DNA of 64,000 bases, taken from the NCBI RefSeq assembly GCF_003057875.1, contig NZ_PYXZ01000004.1, positions 248,001 through 312,000 on the forward strand, read 5' to 3'. Each line of letters opens with the position of its first letter. Within the stretch, counting starts at the first letter, position 1. The DNA is from Nocardioides currus (lineage in GTDB: Bacteria > Actinomycetota > Actinomycetes > Propionibacteriales > Nocardioidaceae). The translations under genes were made by a program, and so were the position numbers. Shown piece after piece: positions 1-9,972 of this stretch. The notes beneath the pieces were generated by a model. It was not told where the DNA came from. It did not search any database and saw only the letters and a program-made list of their open reading frames with translations.

Positions 1-1
1 G

Positions 2-694
2 ATGACCATCGCGCTGGCCGCGACCGCCTGGCTGCTGCCCGACACCCCGCCGACCGGCGCGCGGACCTCGCTCGCCGACCCGTTGCGGGCCCTGCGCCAC
101 CGCGGCCTCCTGACCGTCGCGCTGACCGCGCTGTTCTACAACGTCGGCTTCTTCATCCTGCTCGCCGTGACGCCGTTCCCCCTCGGCATGGGCGCGATGG
201 CGATCGGCTGGATCTTCTTCGGCTGGGGCCTGATGCTGGCCGTCGCGAGCGTGTGGGTGGCGCCCGCACTGCAGCGCCGCTTCGGCAACCTCCCGGTCGT
301 CGTCGGCGCGCTGGGCCTGTTCGCCCTCGACCTGCTCGTGATGGCGCTCTTCACTGCGCACCCGCCGGTCCTCGTCGTGTGCGTCGTGGTCGCGGGCGCG
401 TTCCTCGGCATCAACAACACCGTGATCACCGAGACCGTGATGGAGTCGGCGCCGGTCCCGCGCCCGGTGGCGTCGGCGGCCTACTCGTTCGTCCGCTTCG
501 GTGGCGGCGCGGTGGCGCCGTGGGCGGGTGGCAAGCTCTACGAGCACGTCAGCCCCGGCTCGCCCTTCTGGGTCGGCGCGGCGGCCGTCGCGCTCGGGGC
601 CGCGATCCTCTGGACCGGCCGGTCGCACCTCCAGCACGAGGAGCCGTCCGACCTCGACGAGGCCGAGGCGATCGTCGCCGGCGACGCGGGCTGA
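2..694 (+). CDS. MFS transporter, C-terminal part (cut by window edge)
   Basis: The 230 visible residues are strongly hydrophobic, with about six membrane segments, and include a glycine-rich stretch (SFVRFGGGAVAPWAGGKLY) typical of the later helices of MFS drug-efflux proteins. A full MFS protein has about 400 residues and 12 helices, so the first half probably lies upstream of the window. The ATG at base 2 is then only an internal methionine. The C-terminus is acidic and cytoplasmic in character. The stop at 692-694 directly abuts the stop of the convergent next gene. Substrate unknown; the MFS call is by pattern recognition. Confidence 0.75.
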   Translation: MTIALAATAWLLPDTPPTGARTSLADPLRALRHRGLLTVALTALFYNVGFFILLAVTPFPLGMGAMAIGWIFFGWGLMLAVASVWVAPALQRRFGNLPVVVGALGLFALDLLVMALFTAHPPVLVVCVVVAGAFLGINNTVITETVMESAPVPRPVASAAYSFVRFGGGAVAPWAGGKLYEHVSPGSPFWVGAAAVALGAAILWTGRSHLQHEEPSDLDEAEAIVAGDAG

Positions 695-1486
695 TCAGCC
701 CGCTTTGAACTCCAGCCCCTGCTCGGCGAAGGCCTCGCGCAGCCGGTCGACGGCCACGGGACCGACGCCGTGCAGGGCGATCAGCTCGGCCTCGGTCAGC
801 GTGGTCACCTGCTCGAGCGTCGTGATGCCGACATTGCGCAGGGCCCCGGTCGCGGGCGCCCCGATGGAGCGGGGCAGCGCCGTGCCCGACGACCGGGGAG
901 CCCGGACGCGCGGGGCGGGCAGTCCGGCGTCGACGACCGCCTCGCCGCGGGGCGAGAGCAGGTAGCCGATCGCGAGCGACTCGGTCAGCCCGAGCTCCTT
1001 GAGCTTGCGGACGTCCTTCTTGAAGTCGGCGGTCTCCCGCCCGACCTGGGCGGCGAGATCGGGCGCCCGGACGCCTGCGTTGAGGTCGATCAGGTCCAGC
1101 GTCTCGCGGGTCCACGCGCCGTACGCCGAAGCGCGGTCGAGCCTCGCCAGGCGGGCGTCGATCTCGGCGATCGCTGCCGCATCGGGGACCTCGTTGCGCA
1201 GCGCCTCGCGCGGATCGGGTCCGGCGTAGGCGAGACCGATGCGCCAGACGGGGTCCTGCGGCCGGGCGGCGAGCGCCTCCTTGAGCGCCTTCAGCGACGG
1301 GGCGCCCGCCCGGCGCGCGTCCTCGGCCGTGATGCGGCCGGCACGCTCGACCGAGGTGACCTCGAGCAGTCCGACGGCCGTGCGCATCCTCGTCCCGACC
1401 ACGACCCGCGGCCTGGCCCAGCGGCGGAACGCCAGGTCGACGGTGCCGGCCTTGATCGCGGCGAGCTCGGCCGGGCGGATCATCAT
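695..1486 (-). CDS. Helix-hairpin-helix domain protein of unknown role
   Basis: Protein of 263 residues. The C-terminal 60 residues hold a helix-hairpin-helix-like motif (IGAPATGALRNVGI, then LIALHGVGPVAVDRLREAF), as found in DNA-binding or Pol/RadA-type HhH domains. The middle is helical and charged, with no catalytic motif I recognise. I place the start at the ATG at 1486 (or the adjacent ATG at 1483). The longer open frame to 1702 would overlap the divergent oxygenase gene. Only 37 bases separate the two divergent starts, so they may share a promoter region. Function unknown; nucleic-acid binding is inferred from the HhH motif only. Confidence 0.7.
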   Translation of the reverse strand: MMIRPAELAAIKAGTVDLAFRRWARPRVVVGTRMRTAVGLLEVTSVERAGRITAEDARRAGAPSLKALKEALAARPQDPVWRIGLAYAGPDPREALRNEVPDAAAIAEIDARLARLDRASAYGAWTRETLDLIDLNAGVRAPDLAAQVGRETADFKKDVRKLKELGLTESLAIGYLLSPRGEAVVDAGLPAPRVRAPRSSGTALPRSIGAPATGALRNVGITTLEQVTTLTEAELIALHGVGPVAVDRLREAFAEQGLEFKAG

Positions 1487-1523
1487 GGCCGTCACTTTGC
1501 CAGAGCCTCGTAGCCTCGGGGGC

Positions 1524-2402
1524 ATGGCGACGGTGCGCGCACGACTCGGGCAGGAGCTCTTCCGTCGCGTGGCCGGTCCCGACGGGCCGAAGCACCGCGA
1601 GCGCATCCACGGCACGCCGGGCCCCCGGTGGTTCGACGCCGACTCCGAGATCGTGCGGGTGCACGGCGACGCGTCGATGTTCGTCGGCGGCATCCGCGCC
1701 ATCCTGCTGCAGACGATGCATCCGGCCGCGATGCAGGCGGTCGCCGACCACTCCGGCTACCGCGGCGACATGTGGGGACGGCTCGCGCGCACCAGCCACT
1801 TCCTCGCCGTGACCACGTTCGGCACCGCTGAGCACGCCGAGCAGGCGATCCGCGCTGTCCGCTCCATCCACGAGCGCGTCGTCGGCACGATGCCCGACGG
1901 CACGCCCTACGCCGCCGGCGACCCGCACCTCCTCGCATGGGTCCACGCCGCGGAGGTCGACAGCTTCCTGCTCGCGCACCAGACGTACGGCGCACGCCCG
2001 CTCGACGACGCCGGCTGCGACGCCTACGTGGCGCAGGCGGGCCTGGTCGCCTCGAAGCTCGGGGTGGTCGACCCGCCGACCACCGTGGCCGAGCTGCGCG
2101 ACGTGCTCGAGGCGTTCCGCCCCGAGCTGCGCGCGACCGACGAGACGCGCGCGGCCGTCCGGTTCCTCGTGCTGCACCCCGACCTGCCGATGGCCGCGCG
2201 GCCGGCGTACGGCGTGCTGATCGCCGCCGGCGTCGCACTGATGCCGCGGTGGACCCGGCGCCCCCTCCGGCTCCCGTGGCTGCCGGTCTCCGAGCGCACC
2301 GTCGTCCGCGCCCTCGGCACCCTGGCCACCGGCACCATCCGGTGGGCGATGAGCTCCGGGATCGACGAAGCGCACGAGCTGCGGGCCTCGGCCAGCGCCT
2401 GA
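1524..2402 (+). CDS. MpaB-like oxygenase (DUF2236 family)
   Basis: Protein of 292 residues with the DUF2236 hallmarks: FVGGIRAILLQTMHPAAM near residues 53-70, a following HSGYRGDMWGRL segment, and an LLAWVHAAEVDSFL stretch. The family includes the haem-containing rubber oxygenase Lcp and fungal MpaB-type oxygenases, with conserved histidines that bind haem; that chemistry is family knowledge, not shown here. The ATG at 1524 follows a GGGG run. It is divergent from the HhH gene, and a palindromic repeat lies directly downstream. No signal peptide is visible, so it is probably cytosolic or peripheral. Confidence 0.8.
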   Translation: MATVRARLGQELFRRVAGPDGPKHRERIHGTPGPRWFDADSEIVRVHGDASMFVGGIRAILLQTMHPAAMQAVADHSGYRGDMWGRLARTSHFLAVTTFGTAEHAEQAIRAVRSIHERVVGTMPDGTPYAAGDPHLLAWVHAAEVDSFLLAHQTYGARPLDDAGCDAYVAQAGLVASKLGVVDPPTTVAELRDVLEAFRPELRATDETRAAVRFLVLHPDLPMAARPAYGVLIAAGVALMPRWTRRPLRLPWLPVSERTVVRALGTLATGTIRWAMSSGIDEAHELRASASA

Positions 2403-2408
2403 CGCATC

Positions 2409-2501
2409 GTTTGGGTTTCCCCGGCTAGCCGGGGAAACCCAAACTTCTGGTAGCAAACTTGCCCCGAGAAGTTCACATTTACCCGGTTAGCCGGGGAAAC
2501 C
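2409..2501. repeat. Composite palindromic intergenic repeat (REP-like)
   Basis: Bases 2409-2444 form a perfect 36-base palindrome centred between 2426 and 2427, with core CCCCGGCTAGCCGGGG. A shorter inverted repeat follows (AACTTCT at 2442-2448 against AGAAGTT at 2467-2473). A diverged second copy of the core lies at 2478-2501 (ACCCGGTTAGCCGGGGAAAC). The element fills the gap between an oxygenase gene and convergent hppD. It could act as a bidirectional terminator or belong to a dispersed palindrome family; only the structure is seen. Confidence 0.8.
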
Positions 2502-2513
2502 GTGATGGGTGGA

Positions 2514-4282
<1,769 letters not shown>

Positions 4283-4286
<4 letters not shown>

Positions 4287-4825
4287 CTGTTGGAGGCCCA
4301 GCCCCCGAAGATCATGCAGCTCGACGTGGCGTGCGCGAGCAGCCGGTCGTCCTCGTCGACGAGCTGGGCCTCGGCGAGCGCCGTGCGTCGCCCGCGCGAG
4401 AGCACCTTCCCCACGCAGGTCACCTGACCGGACTCGAGGGTGACCGGACGCAGGAACTTCACGCTCAGGTCCAGCGAGGTGTACATCTCGCCGACGGCCA
4501 GGGTCGAGTGCACCGAGCAGCCGGCCGCGGTGTCGAGCAGGGTCGAGATCATCCCGCCGTGGACCCCGCCGAGCGGGTTGTAGTGGAAGGTGTCCACGCG
4601 CATGCCACAGGTGACCGAGCCGCGCTCGGCGTGGAAGTGGTTCATGTCGATCGTCGCCATCACCGGCGGCGGCGGCACCAGGCCCTGCTCGATGGCGTGC
4701 AGCTGGCCGAGGCCGTCGAGCTCGGCCATCGCGGCGAAGTCACCCTGGCCGGGCAGGGCCCACGTGAACTCGCGAGAAGCGGTCTGCCAGGCACTGAGGT
4801 CGGGCTGCGGCTGGGTCTGTGTCAT
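4283..4825 (-). CDS. PaaI-family hotdog-fold thioesterase
   Basis: Protein of 180 residues. The hotdog fold is signalled by YNPLGGVHGGMISTLLDTAAG, the canonical PaaI/ACOT13-like segment with the HGG turn and catalytic acidic residue, and by a C-terminal beta strand (LLAHATSSCMIFG). Such enzymes hydrolyse acyl- or aryl-CoA thioesters in the cytosol. ATG at 4825; an upstream in-frame start at 4861 adds 12 residues with no family support. It is divergent from an HxlR regulator (55-base gap), which could control it. Substrate unknown. Confidence 0.85.
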
Positions 4826-4880
4826 GGATCCAGACTCGCACCGCCTTGCTGAGTCTGTCAACGAGACTTAGGCTGGCGTG

Positions 4881-5360
4881 ATGACCGCCTCCCCTCCGGC
4901 CGCCCTCGCCTGGTCGACGGACAACTGCACCGTCGGGCGAGCCATGGAGATCCTCGGCGAGCGCTGGACGTTCGTGGTGCTGCGCGAGGTGTTCAACGGC
5001 GTGCGTCGCTTCGACGACATGCGCCGCCACTCGGGCATGCCCCGCCAGGTCCTCACCGACCGGCTGGCCCTGCTCGTCGAGGCGGGCATCCTGCGCCGCG
5101 AGCCCTACCGCGAGCCGGGGCAGCGCGAGCGCCACGAGTACCGCCCCACGGAGAAGGGCTTCGACCTCTACCCGGTGCTCGTCGCCGTACGCGCCTGGGG
5201 CGATCGCTACCTCGCGGACCCCGAGGGATCACCGGTCGAGTTCGAGCACGTCGGCTGCGGGGCCGAGGTCCACCTCGCGCTGCGCTGCGCTGAGGGGCAC
5301 GAGCTGACCGGACGGCGCGACGTCGCCACCCGGCCCGGGCCGGGCATCAGACCGTTCTAG
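4881..5360 (+). CDS. HxlR-family transcriptional regulator
   Basis: Protein of 159-160 residues with the HxlR winged-helix domain: CTVGRAMEILGERWTFVVLREV near the N-terminus, then a wing with RHEYRPTEKGFDLYPVL. A short C-terminal extension has several cysteines and a histidine (VGCGAEVHLALRCAEGHEL), resembling a small zinc ribbon; such tails occur in some actinobacterial HxlR proteins. The start may be GTG 4878 or ATG 4881; I prefer the ATG. It is divergent from the thioesterase and its stop overlaps that of the convergent IclR gene in a CTAG. Confidence 0.88.
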   Translation: MTASPPAALAWSTDNCTVGRAMEILGERWTFVVLREVFNGVRRFDDMRRHSGMPRQVLTDRLALLVEAGILRREPYREPGQRERHEYRPTEKGFDLYPVLVAVRAWGDRYLADPEGSPVEFEHVGCGAEVHLALRCAEGHELTGRRDVATRPGPGIRPF

Positions 5361-5995
5361 CGCAGGCGCTCCGCGACCTCCTTGGCCGCCGCGATCACCC
5401 GCGGCGCCACGAGCGTCTCGTCGATGGTGCCGTCGAGGGTCACGATGCCGACGCTCGCCCGCAGCCCCTCGAGGCCGCGCACCGGTGCGGCCAGTCCGTG
5501 GGCACCGGACTGCAGCTCACCGCTCGTGACGGCGTACGGCGCGAAGTCCGCCTCGTCCAGCAGCCCGATGGCCTTCCCGGCGGCCCCCGCCGACAGCGGG
5601 TGGCGCGAGCCGATGCGGTAGGCGACGTGGAAGTCGGTCCACGTCGGCTCCACCACGGCGAGGGCGAGGGCCTCGTCGCCGTCGGCGACCGTGAGGTGGG
5701 CCGTGCACCCGAGCGCCTCGGCGAGGGCGCGCAGGACCGGGACGGCGAGGTCGCGCAGGAGCGGCTGCACCGCGGCCGCGAGGTGGAGCACGCCGAGGCC
5801 GACGAAGAGGCGTCCGCGCGAGTCGCGACGGATCAGCGCGTTCTGCTCCAAGGTGCTGATCAGGCGGTAGACCACCGTGCGGTTGACGGCCATCCGCTGG
5901 GACAGCTCGGTGACCGTGAGGCCCTCCGGCGCGTCGGCCAGCACCCGCAGGACCCGGAGCCCGCGGTCGAGCGTCTGCGACGTCTCGGCGGCCAT
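5357..5995 (-). CDS. IclR-family transcriptional regulator
   Basis: Protein of 212 residues. The N-terminal winged helix (SQTLDRGLRVLRVLADAPEGLTV cut into helices, then AVNRTVVYRLISTLEQNALI) is typical of IclR, and the C-terminal effector domain is recognisable (SRHPLSAGAAGKAIGL; VRGLEGLRASVGIV). It is about 40 residues shorter than most IclR proteins, chiefly in the effector domain. ATG at 5995. The divergent neighbour is the RTX-repeat gene 114 bases away. Its target is not obvious from the neighbours. Confidence 0.88.
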   Translation of the reverse strand: MAAETSQTLDRGLRVLRVLADAPEGLTVTELSQRMAVNRTVVYRLISTLEQNALIRRDSRGRLFVGLGVLHLAAAVQPLLRDLAVPVLRALAEALGCTAHLTVADGDEALALAVVEPTWTDFHVAYRIGSRHPLSAGAAGKAIGLLDEADFAPYAVTSGELQSGAHGLAAPVRGLEGLRASVGIVTLDGTIDETLVAPRVIAAAKEVAERLR

Positions 5996-6109
5996 GGAAT
6001 CAATCTAGTGACAACTTCCCCCTGCCGTCTCCCATCACAAGGTCGGATGCCTCTGCGCAGCCAACCCCGAGACGGGGTGGTCCAGACCACACGATCCAAG
6101 GGAGAACCC

Positions 6110-7630
6110 ATGCATCACCACGTACGCCGCTCGCTCGCCGCCTCCGGCACGACGGCGCTCCTCGCCGCAGCCTTGCTCACCGCCCCCGGCGCCCACGCCG
6201 CGGCCGCCACCACCTGCCTCGGCAAGGCGGTCACCATCGACGGCACCACGACCGGGACCGTCGCCGGCACGGACGGCGACGACGTGATCGTCGCCCTCGC
6301 CGGCTCGAGCATCACCGGCCTCGCGGGCAACGACACGATCTGCGTGCTCCCGGGCACGGCCACGACCGCCACGGTCATCGACGCCGGTCCCGGCGACGAC
6401 GCCGTCGACACCACGCCCCTGGCGGCCGGCACCGCCGTGACCGCCACGCTCGGCCCGGGTGACGACAGCTACGCCGGCGGCGCTGCCGCCGACGTGGTCA
6501 CCGCCGGACCGGGCGTCGACACGGTCTCGACCGGCGCGGGCAACGACAGCGTCAGCAGCGGCGTGGCCGGCGAGGCCAACGCCGACAAGATCGACCTCGG
6601 GTCGGGCGACGACGTCCTCGACTGGCACGGCAACCAGACCGGCAACGGCTCGGTCGAGGTCGGCGACGGCGTCAACACCCTCAACGACGGCGACGGCGGG
6701 ACGGTCGCCATCGACGCCAACGGACGCCGGGTCAACCGCAACGGCAACAACGTCCTGGCGTGGAACGGCGCCTTCACCCACTACGTGGTGGAGTCCTCGG
6801 CGTCCGTCATCGCCTTTGCGGGCACAGCGGCGGCCGAGACCTTCGAGGTCACCGACCCCGCGACCGGGGCCCAGCCCACCAAGGTCAAGGTCGACATGGG
6901 TGCCGGCGACGACACCATGACCGTGCGCGCCAACGTGGTCGACCTGTCCACATGGAACGGCGGCGACGGCGTCGACACCTTCGAGGTCGCCTACAACTAC
7001 GGACAGGTGCTGCTCGACCTGCGCAGCACGCAGTTCGAGACCGGCGCCCCCGACGTCACCGTCGACCAGCGCGTCAGCAACGTCGAGAACGTGGACGCCG
7101 TCGCGACCACCGTGACCCTCAAGGGTGGCGACGGGCCCAACGTCCTCAACATGCAGGGCTGCACCATGACCGCGGCCGGCCGGGCCGGCGCCGACACGAT
7201 CAGCTACGGCGTCGACCTCGACAACGCGCCCGCGATCACGTGCAGTGACACCAAGCTCGTCGCGCGGGGCGGCAAGGACACCGACACGATCACCGGCACC
7301 AACGGCGACGACCGCCTGTTCGGCAACAAGGGCGAGGACGTCATCAACGCCCTCGCCGGCGACGACGTCATCTTCGGTGGCGACGACACCGACCGCATCC
7401 AGGGCGGGTCGGGCAACGACAAGGTCCGTGGCGGCAAGGGCGACGACATGCTCGGCGGCAACGAGGGCAACGACCGCGTCCAGGGCGACCAGGGCAACGA
7501 CCGCCTGCTCGGCCACTCGGGCAACGACACCCTGGTCGGCGGCCTCGGCTTCGACCGTGGCGACGGCGGCCCCGGCTTCGACCGCTCGTTCAAGGTCGAG
7601 AACCGCCGCAACATCGAGCGCGCTCGCTGA
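6110..7630 (+). CDS. Secreted RTX-type calcium-binding repeat protein
   Basis: Protein of 506 residues with a Sec signal peptide (basic HHHVRRS start, hydrophobic core, AHA cleavage motif near residue 31). Acidic DGDD/GNDT turns recur throughout. From about residue 396 to 490 there are clear nonapeptide repeats of the GGxGxDxxx type (GGSGNDKVR, GGKGDDMLG, GDQGNDRLL), which fold as a Ca2+-binding parallel beta-roll. ATG at 6110 has a good GGAGAA site upstream. No catalytic domain is visible. RTX proteins of Gram-negatives use type I export; here a classical signal peptide is present instead. A strong terminator follows. Role unknown: extracellular structural or adhesive function is inference. 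Confidence 0.85.
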   Translation: MHHHVRRSLAASGTTALLAAALLTAPGAHAAAATTCLGKAVTIDGTTTGTVAGTDGDDVIVALAGSSITGLAGNDTICVLPGTATTATVIDAGPGDDAVDTTPLAAGTAVTATLGPGDDSYAGGAAADVVTAGPGVDTVSTGAGNDSVSSGVAGEANADKIDLGSGDDVLDWHGNQTGNGSVEVGDGVNTLNDGDGGTVAIDANGRRVNRNGNNVLAWNGAFTHYVVESSASVIAFAGTAAAETFEVTDPATGAQPTKVKVDMGAGDDTMTVRANVVDLSTWNGGDGVDTFEVAYNYGQVLLDLRSTQFETGAPDVTVDQRVSNVENVDAVATTVTLKGGDGPNVLNMQGCTMTAAGRAGADTISYGVDLDNAPAITCSDTKLVARGGKDTDTITGTNGDDRLFGNKGEDVINALAGDDVIFGGDDTDRIQGGSGNDKVRGGKGDDMLGGNEGNDRVQGDQGNDRLLGHSGNDTLVGGLGFDRGDGGPGFDRSFKVENRRNIERAR

Positions 7631-7669
7631 GCCAGCGCCTCGTTCGCACCACGACACACAGCACCACCC

Positions 7670-7707
7670 GACCGGCCGTCGCCCGCACCCGCGGGCGGCG
7701 GCCGGTC
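7670..7707 (+). terminator. Strong stem-loop terminator after the RTX gene
   Basis: A 17-base stem with one G-U wobble (arms 7670-7686 and 7691-7707) closes a 4-base loop, 40 bases after the stop codon. It is extremely GC-rich and has no T tract, as is usual for high-GC actinobacterial terminators. Confidence 0.7.
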
Positions 7708-7727
7708 CGCGTGTGACGCCGCCGTGA

Positions 7728-7860
7728 GCGGTGCGTGAGCCACAGTCCAGCTCGACGGAACGTGGGTCACCCACCGCCGTACGCCGTGTCGACCGCGACC
7801 CGCGGACGCGTCGGTGGCACAGCCACCGTCCGCGCGCCGAGACGGTGGCTCACGCACCGC
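7728..7860. repeat. Nested inverted repeats between convergent genes
   Basis: A perfect 16-base inverted repeat (7728-7743 against 7845-7860, sequence GCGGTGCGTGAGCCAC) flanks about 100 bases. Inside lies a small hairpin GGTGGC-ACA-GCCACC at 7813-7827. The pair could fold into a large cruciform or long-stem RNA that ends transcription of the convergent helicase gene at 7874. No open frame of credible composition is present. Confidence 0.55.
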
Positions 7861-7873
7861 CACGCGCGGCGCC

Positions 7874-9664
7874 TCAGGACGTCTTCTTGACCGCCCACTC
7901 GCGCACGCGGTTGATCCGCGCGTGCAGCTGGTCGGCGGAGGCCACGGCCGCGGCGGGGCCGCCGCACTCCTTGCGCAGCGCGGCGTGGGTGATGCCGTGG
8001 GCCTGGCCGGTGCGGTGGTGCCAGGCGGCGACCAGCCCGTTGAGCTCGCGCCGCAGCACGGCGAGCTGCTCGTGGGTGGTGAGCTCGGCGACCGAGTCGG
8101 GCTCGCGGCCACCGCGGGCGGCCTTCTGCTGCTTGGCCCGCTCGCTGGTGCGGGAGTGGAGCAGCTCGCGCACCTGGTCGGGCTCGAGGAGCCCGGGGAT
8201 GCCGAGGAAGTCCATCTCCTCCTCCGACCCGACGTGGACCTCACCGGAGTGGCCGAACTCGCCGCCGTCGTAGAGCACGCGGTCGAAGGACGCGGTCGAA
8301 CCGAGCGCCTCGAAGGACATCTCCAGCTCGCCGGACGCCGACTCGGCCGCGTTGGCCTGGGCGAGCAGGTCGTTCTCGGCGGCGAAGATGTCGCCGTCGT
8401 CGTTGACCTTGCGCCCGAGCACGTGGTCGCGCTCGACCTCCATCTCGGAGGCGTAGCCGAGCAGGTGCGGCACCGACGGGAGGAACACCGACGCGGTCTC
8501 GCCGCGTCCCCGGGCGCGGACGAAGCGCCCGACGGCCTGCGCGAAGAAGAGCTGGGTGCCGGTGGTGGTGGCCCACACCCCGACGCCGAGGCGCGGCACG
8601 TCCACGCCCTCGGACACCATGCGTACGGCGACCATCCACCGCTGGTCGGAGTCGCTGAACTTCGAGATCTTCTTCGAGGCCGCCTTCTCGTCGGAGAGCA
8701 CGACCGTGGGGGCCTCGCCGCTGATCTTCTTGAGCAGCGCGGCGTACGCCCGGGCGGACTCCTGGTCGGAGGCGATGACGAGGCCGCCGGCGTCGGGCAT
8801 GTGCCGGCGCACCTCGGAGAGCCGCTTGTCGGCGGCCGCGAGCACGGCCGGCATCCACGAGCCCGCCGGGTCGAGGGCGGTGCGCAGTGCCTGCGCGTGC
8901 ATGTCCTTGGTGAGCGGCTCGCCGAGGCGCGCGAGCACCTCGTCGCCGGCACGCGTGCGCCAGGTCATCTCGCCGGAGTAGGCCATGAAGAGGACGGGCC
9001 GCACGACGTGGTCGGCGAGCGCGTGGGCGTAGCCGTAGGTGAAGTCGGCGACCGAGCGCGGGATCCCGTCGTCGCCGGGCGCGTAGGTGACGAACGGGAT
9101 CGGGTTGACGTCGGAGCGGAAGGGCGTCCCGGTCAGGGCCAGTCGGCGGGTAGCGGGTTCGAACGCCTCCCGGACGCCGTCGCCCCACGACATCGCGTCG
9201 CCCGCGTGGTGGATCTCGTCGAGGATGACCAGCGTCTTGAAGCGCTCGGTGCGGATCCGCATCGCGAGCGGGTTGACCGCGACCCCGGCGTAGGTGACGG
9301 CGATGCCGACGTAGTCCTTCGACGTCTTGCCGGAGCCCGCACTGTAGGTCGGGTCGATCGGGATGCCCGCCCGTGCGGCGGCCTCGGCCCACTGCACCTT
9401 GAGGTGCTCGGTCGGCGCGACGATCGTGATGCGATCGACGATCCGGCGACCCAGCAGCTCGGCGGCGACCGTGAGGGCGAAGGTCGTCTTGCCGGCGCCG
9501 GGCGTCGCGACGGTCAGGAAGTCACGCGGCGACGCAGCGGCGTACCTGTCCATCGCCGCCTGCTGCCAGGCGCGCAACGACGGCGCCGTGCCCCAGGCCG
9601 CGCGGTCGGGCCACGCGGGGGTGAGGACGGGCTGGGGGTGGACGGGGTCGGTCGGTCCCGTCAC
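7874..9664 (-). CDS. DEAD/DEAH-box superfamily 2 helicase
   Basis: Protein of 596 residues with a complete SF2 motor: Walker A ATPGAGKTTFAL (about residues 53-64), DEIHHAGD as motif II, TGTPFRSD as motif III, and QAVGRFVRARGRGE as motif VI. The C-terminal 150 residues are charged and helical, with no nuclease motif I recognise. GTG start at 9664 overlaps the TGA of the upstream DUF3039 gene (GTGA), so the two are translationally coupled. This helicase-DUF3039 pairing looks like a stable actinobacterial unit. Substrate (DNA or RNA) not determined; a repair or RNA-remodelling role is inference. Confidence 0.88.
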   Translation of the reverse strand: MTGPTDPVHPQPVLTPAWPDRAAWGTAPSLRAWQQAAMDRYAAASPRDFLTVATPGAGKTTFALTVAAELLGRRIVDRITIVAPTEHLKVQWAEAAARAGIPIDPTYSAGSGKTSKDYVGIAVTYAGVAVNPLAMRIRTERFKTLVILDEIHHAGDAMSWGDGVREAFEPATRRLALTGTPFRSDVNPIPFVTYAPGDDGIPRSVADFTYGYAHALADHVVRPVLFMAYSGEMTWRTRAGDEVLARLGEPLTKDMHAQALRTALDPAGSWMPAVLAAADKRLSEVRRHMPDAGGLVIASDQESARAYAALLKKISGEAPTVVLSDEKAASKKISKFSDSDQRWMVAVRMVSEGVDVPRLGVGVWATTTGTQLFFAQAVGRFVRARGRGETASVFLPSVPHLLGYASEMEVERDHVLGRKVNDDGDIFAAENDLLAQANAAESASGELEMSFEALGSTASFDRVLYDGGEFGHSGEVHVGSEEEMDFLGIPGLLEPDQVRELLHSRTSERAKQQKAARGGREPDSVAELTTHEQLAVLRRELNGLVAAWHHRTGQAHGITHAALRKECGGPAAAVASADQLHARINRVREWAVKKTS

Positions 9665-9945
9665 GCGTCGGGGCCCTGGTTGCCACCGTCACCGCTGCCG
9701 TCGCCGGGCTTCATCTGCTCCCAGATGTCCTTGCAGTCGGGACAGACCGGGAACTTCTCCGGCGCCCGGGACGGCACCCAGACCTTGCCGCACAGGGCGA
9801 TGACGGGCGTGCCCATGACCATCGCCTCGGTGAGCTTGTCCTTGGGGACGTAGTGGCTGAACTTCTCGTGATCACCCTCGTCGGTCGGCTGGGTGCGACG
9901 GTCTTCGATCGTCTGCGTGCCGGGCGAGAATCCGATGGTGCTCAT
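9661..9945 (-). CDS. DUF3039 family small protein
   Basis: Protein of 94 residues with the DUF3039 core: HYVPKDKLTEAMVMGTPVIALCGKVWVPSRAPEKFPVCPDC split over residues 31-70. The single CGKVW and the CPDCK pair look like a zinc-binding site. It has no signal peptide or membrane segment. Its TGA overlaps the GTG of the downstream helicase by 4 bases, so it is the first gene of a two-gene operon. The family's molecular role is unknown; zinc binding is inferred from the cysteines. Confidence 0.88.
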   Translation of the reverse strand: MSTIGFSPGTQTIEDRRTQPTDEGDHEKFSHYVPKDKLTEAMVMGTPVIALCGKVWVPSRAPEKFPVCPDCKDIWEQMKPGDGSGDGGNQGPDA

Positions 9946-9972
9946 GGGGAGGAGTCTAGGTCAGTCGGGCGC

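Noticed and set aside
549-2456. A 635-codon open frame on the minus strand overlapping two real genes
   Set aside because: Arg/Gly/Pro-rich shadow composition. The HhH protein and the MpaB-like oxygenase explain the same DNA in other frames.
5498-7630. Extending the RTX protein upstream to a 710-aa product
   Set aside because: The extension covers the antisense of the IclR gene, and the signal peptide and ribosome site at 6110 fix the start.
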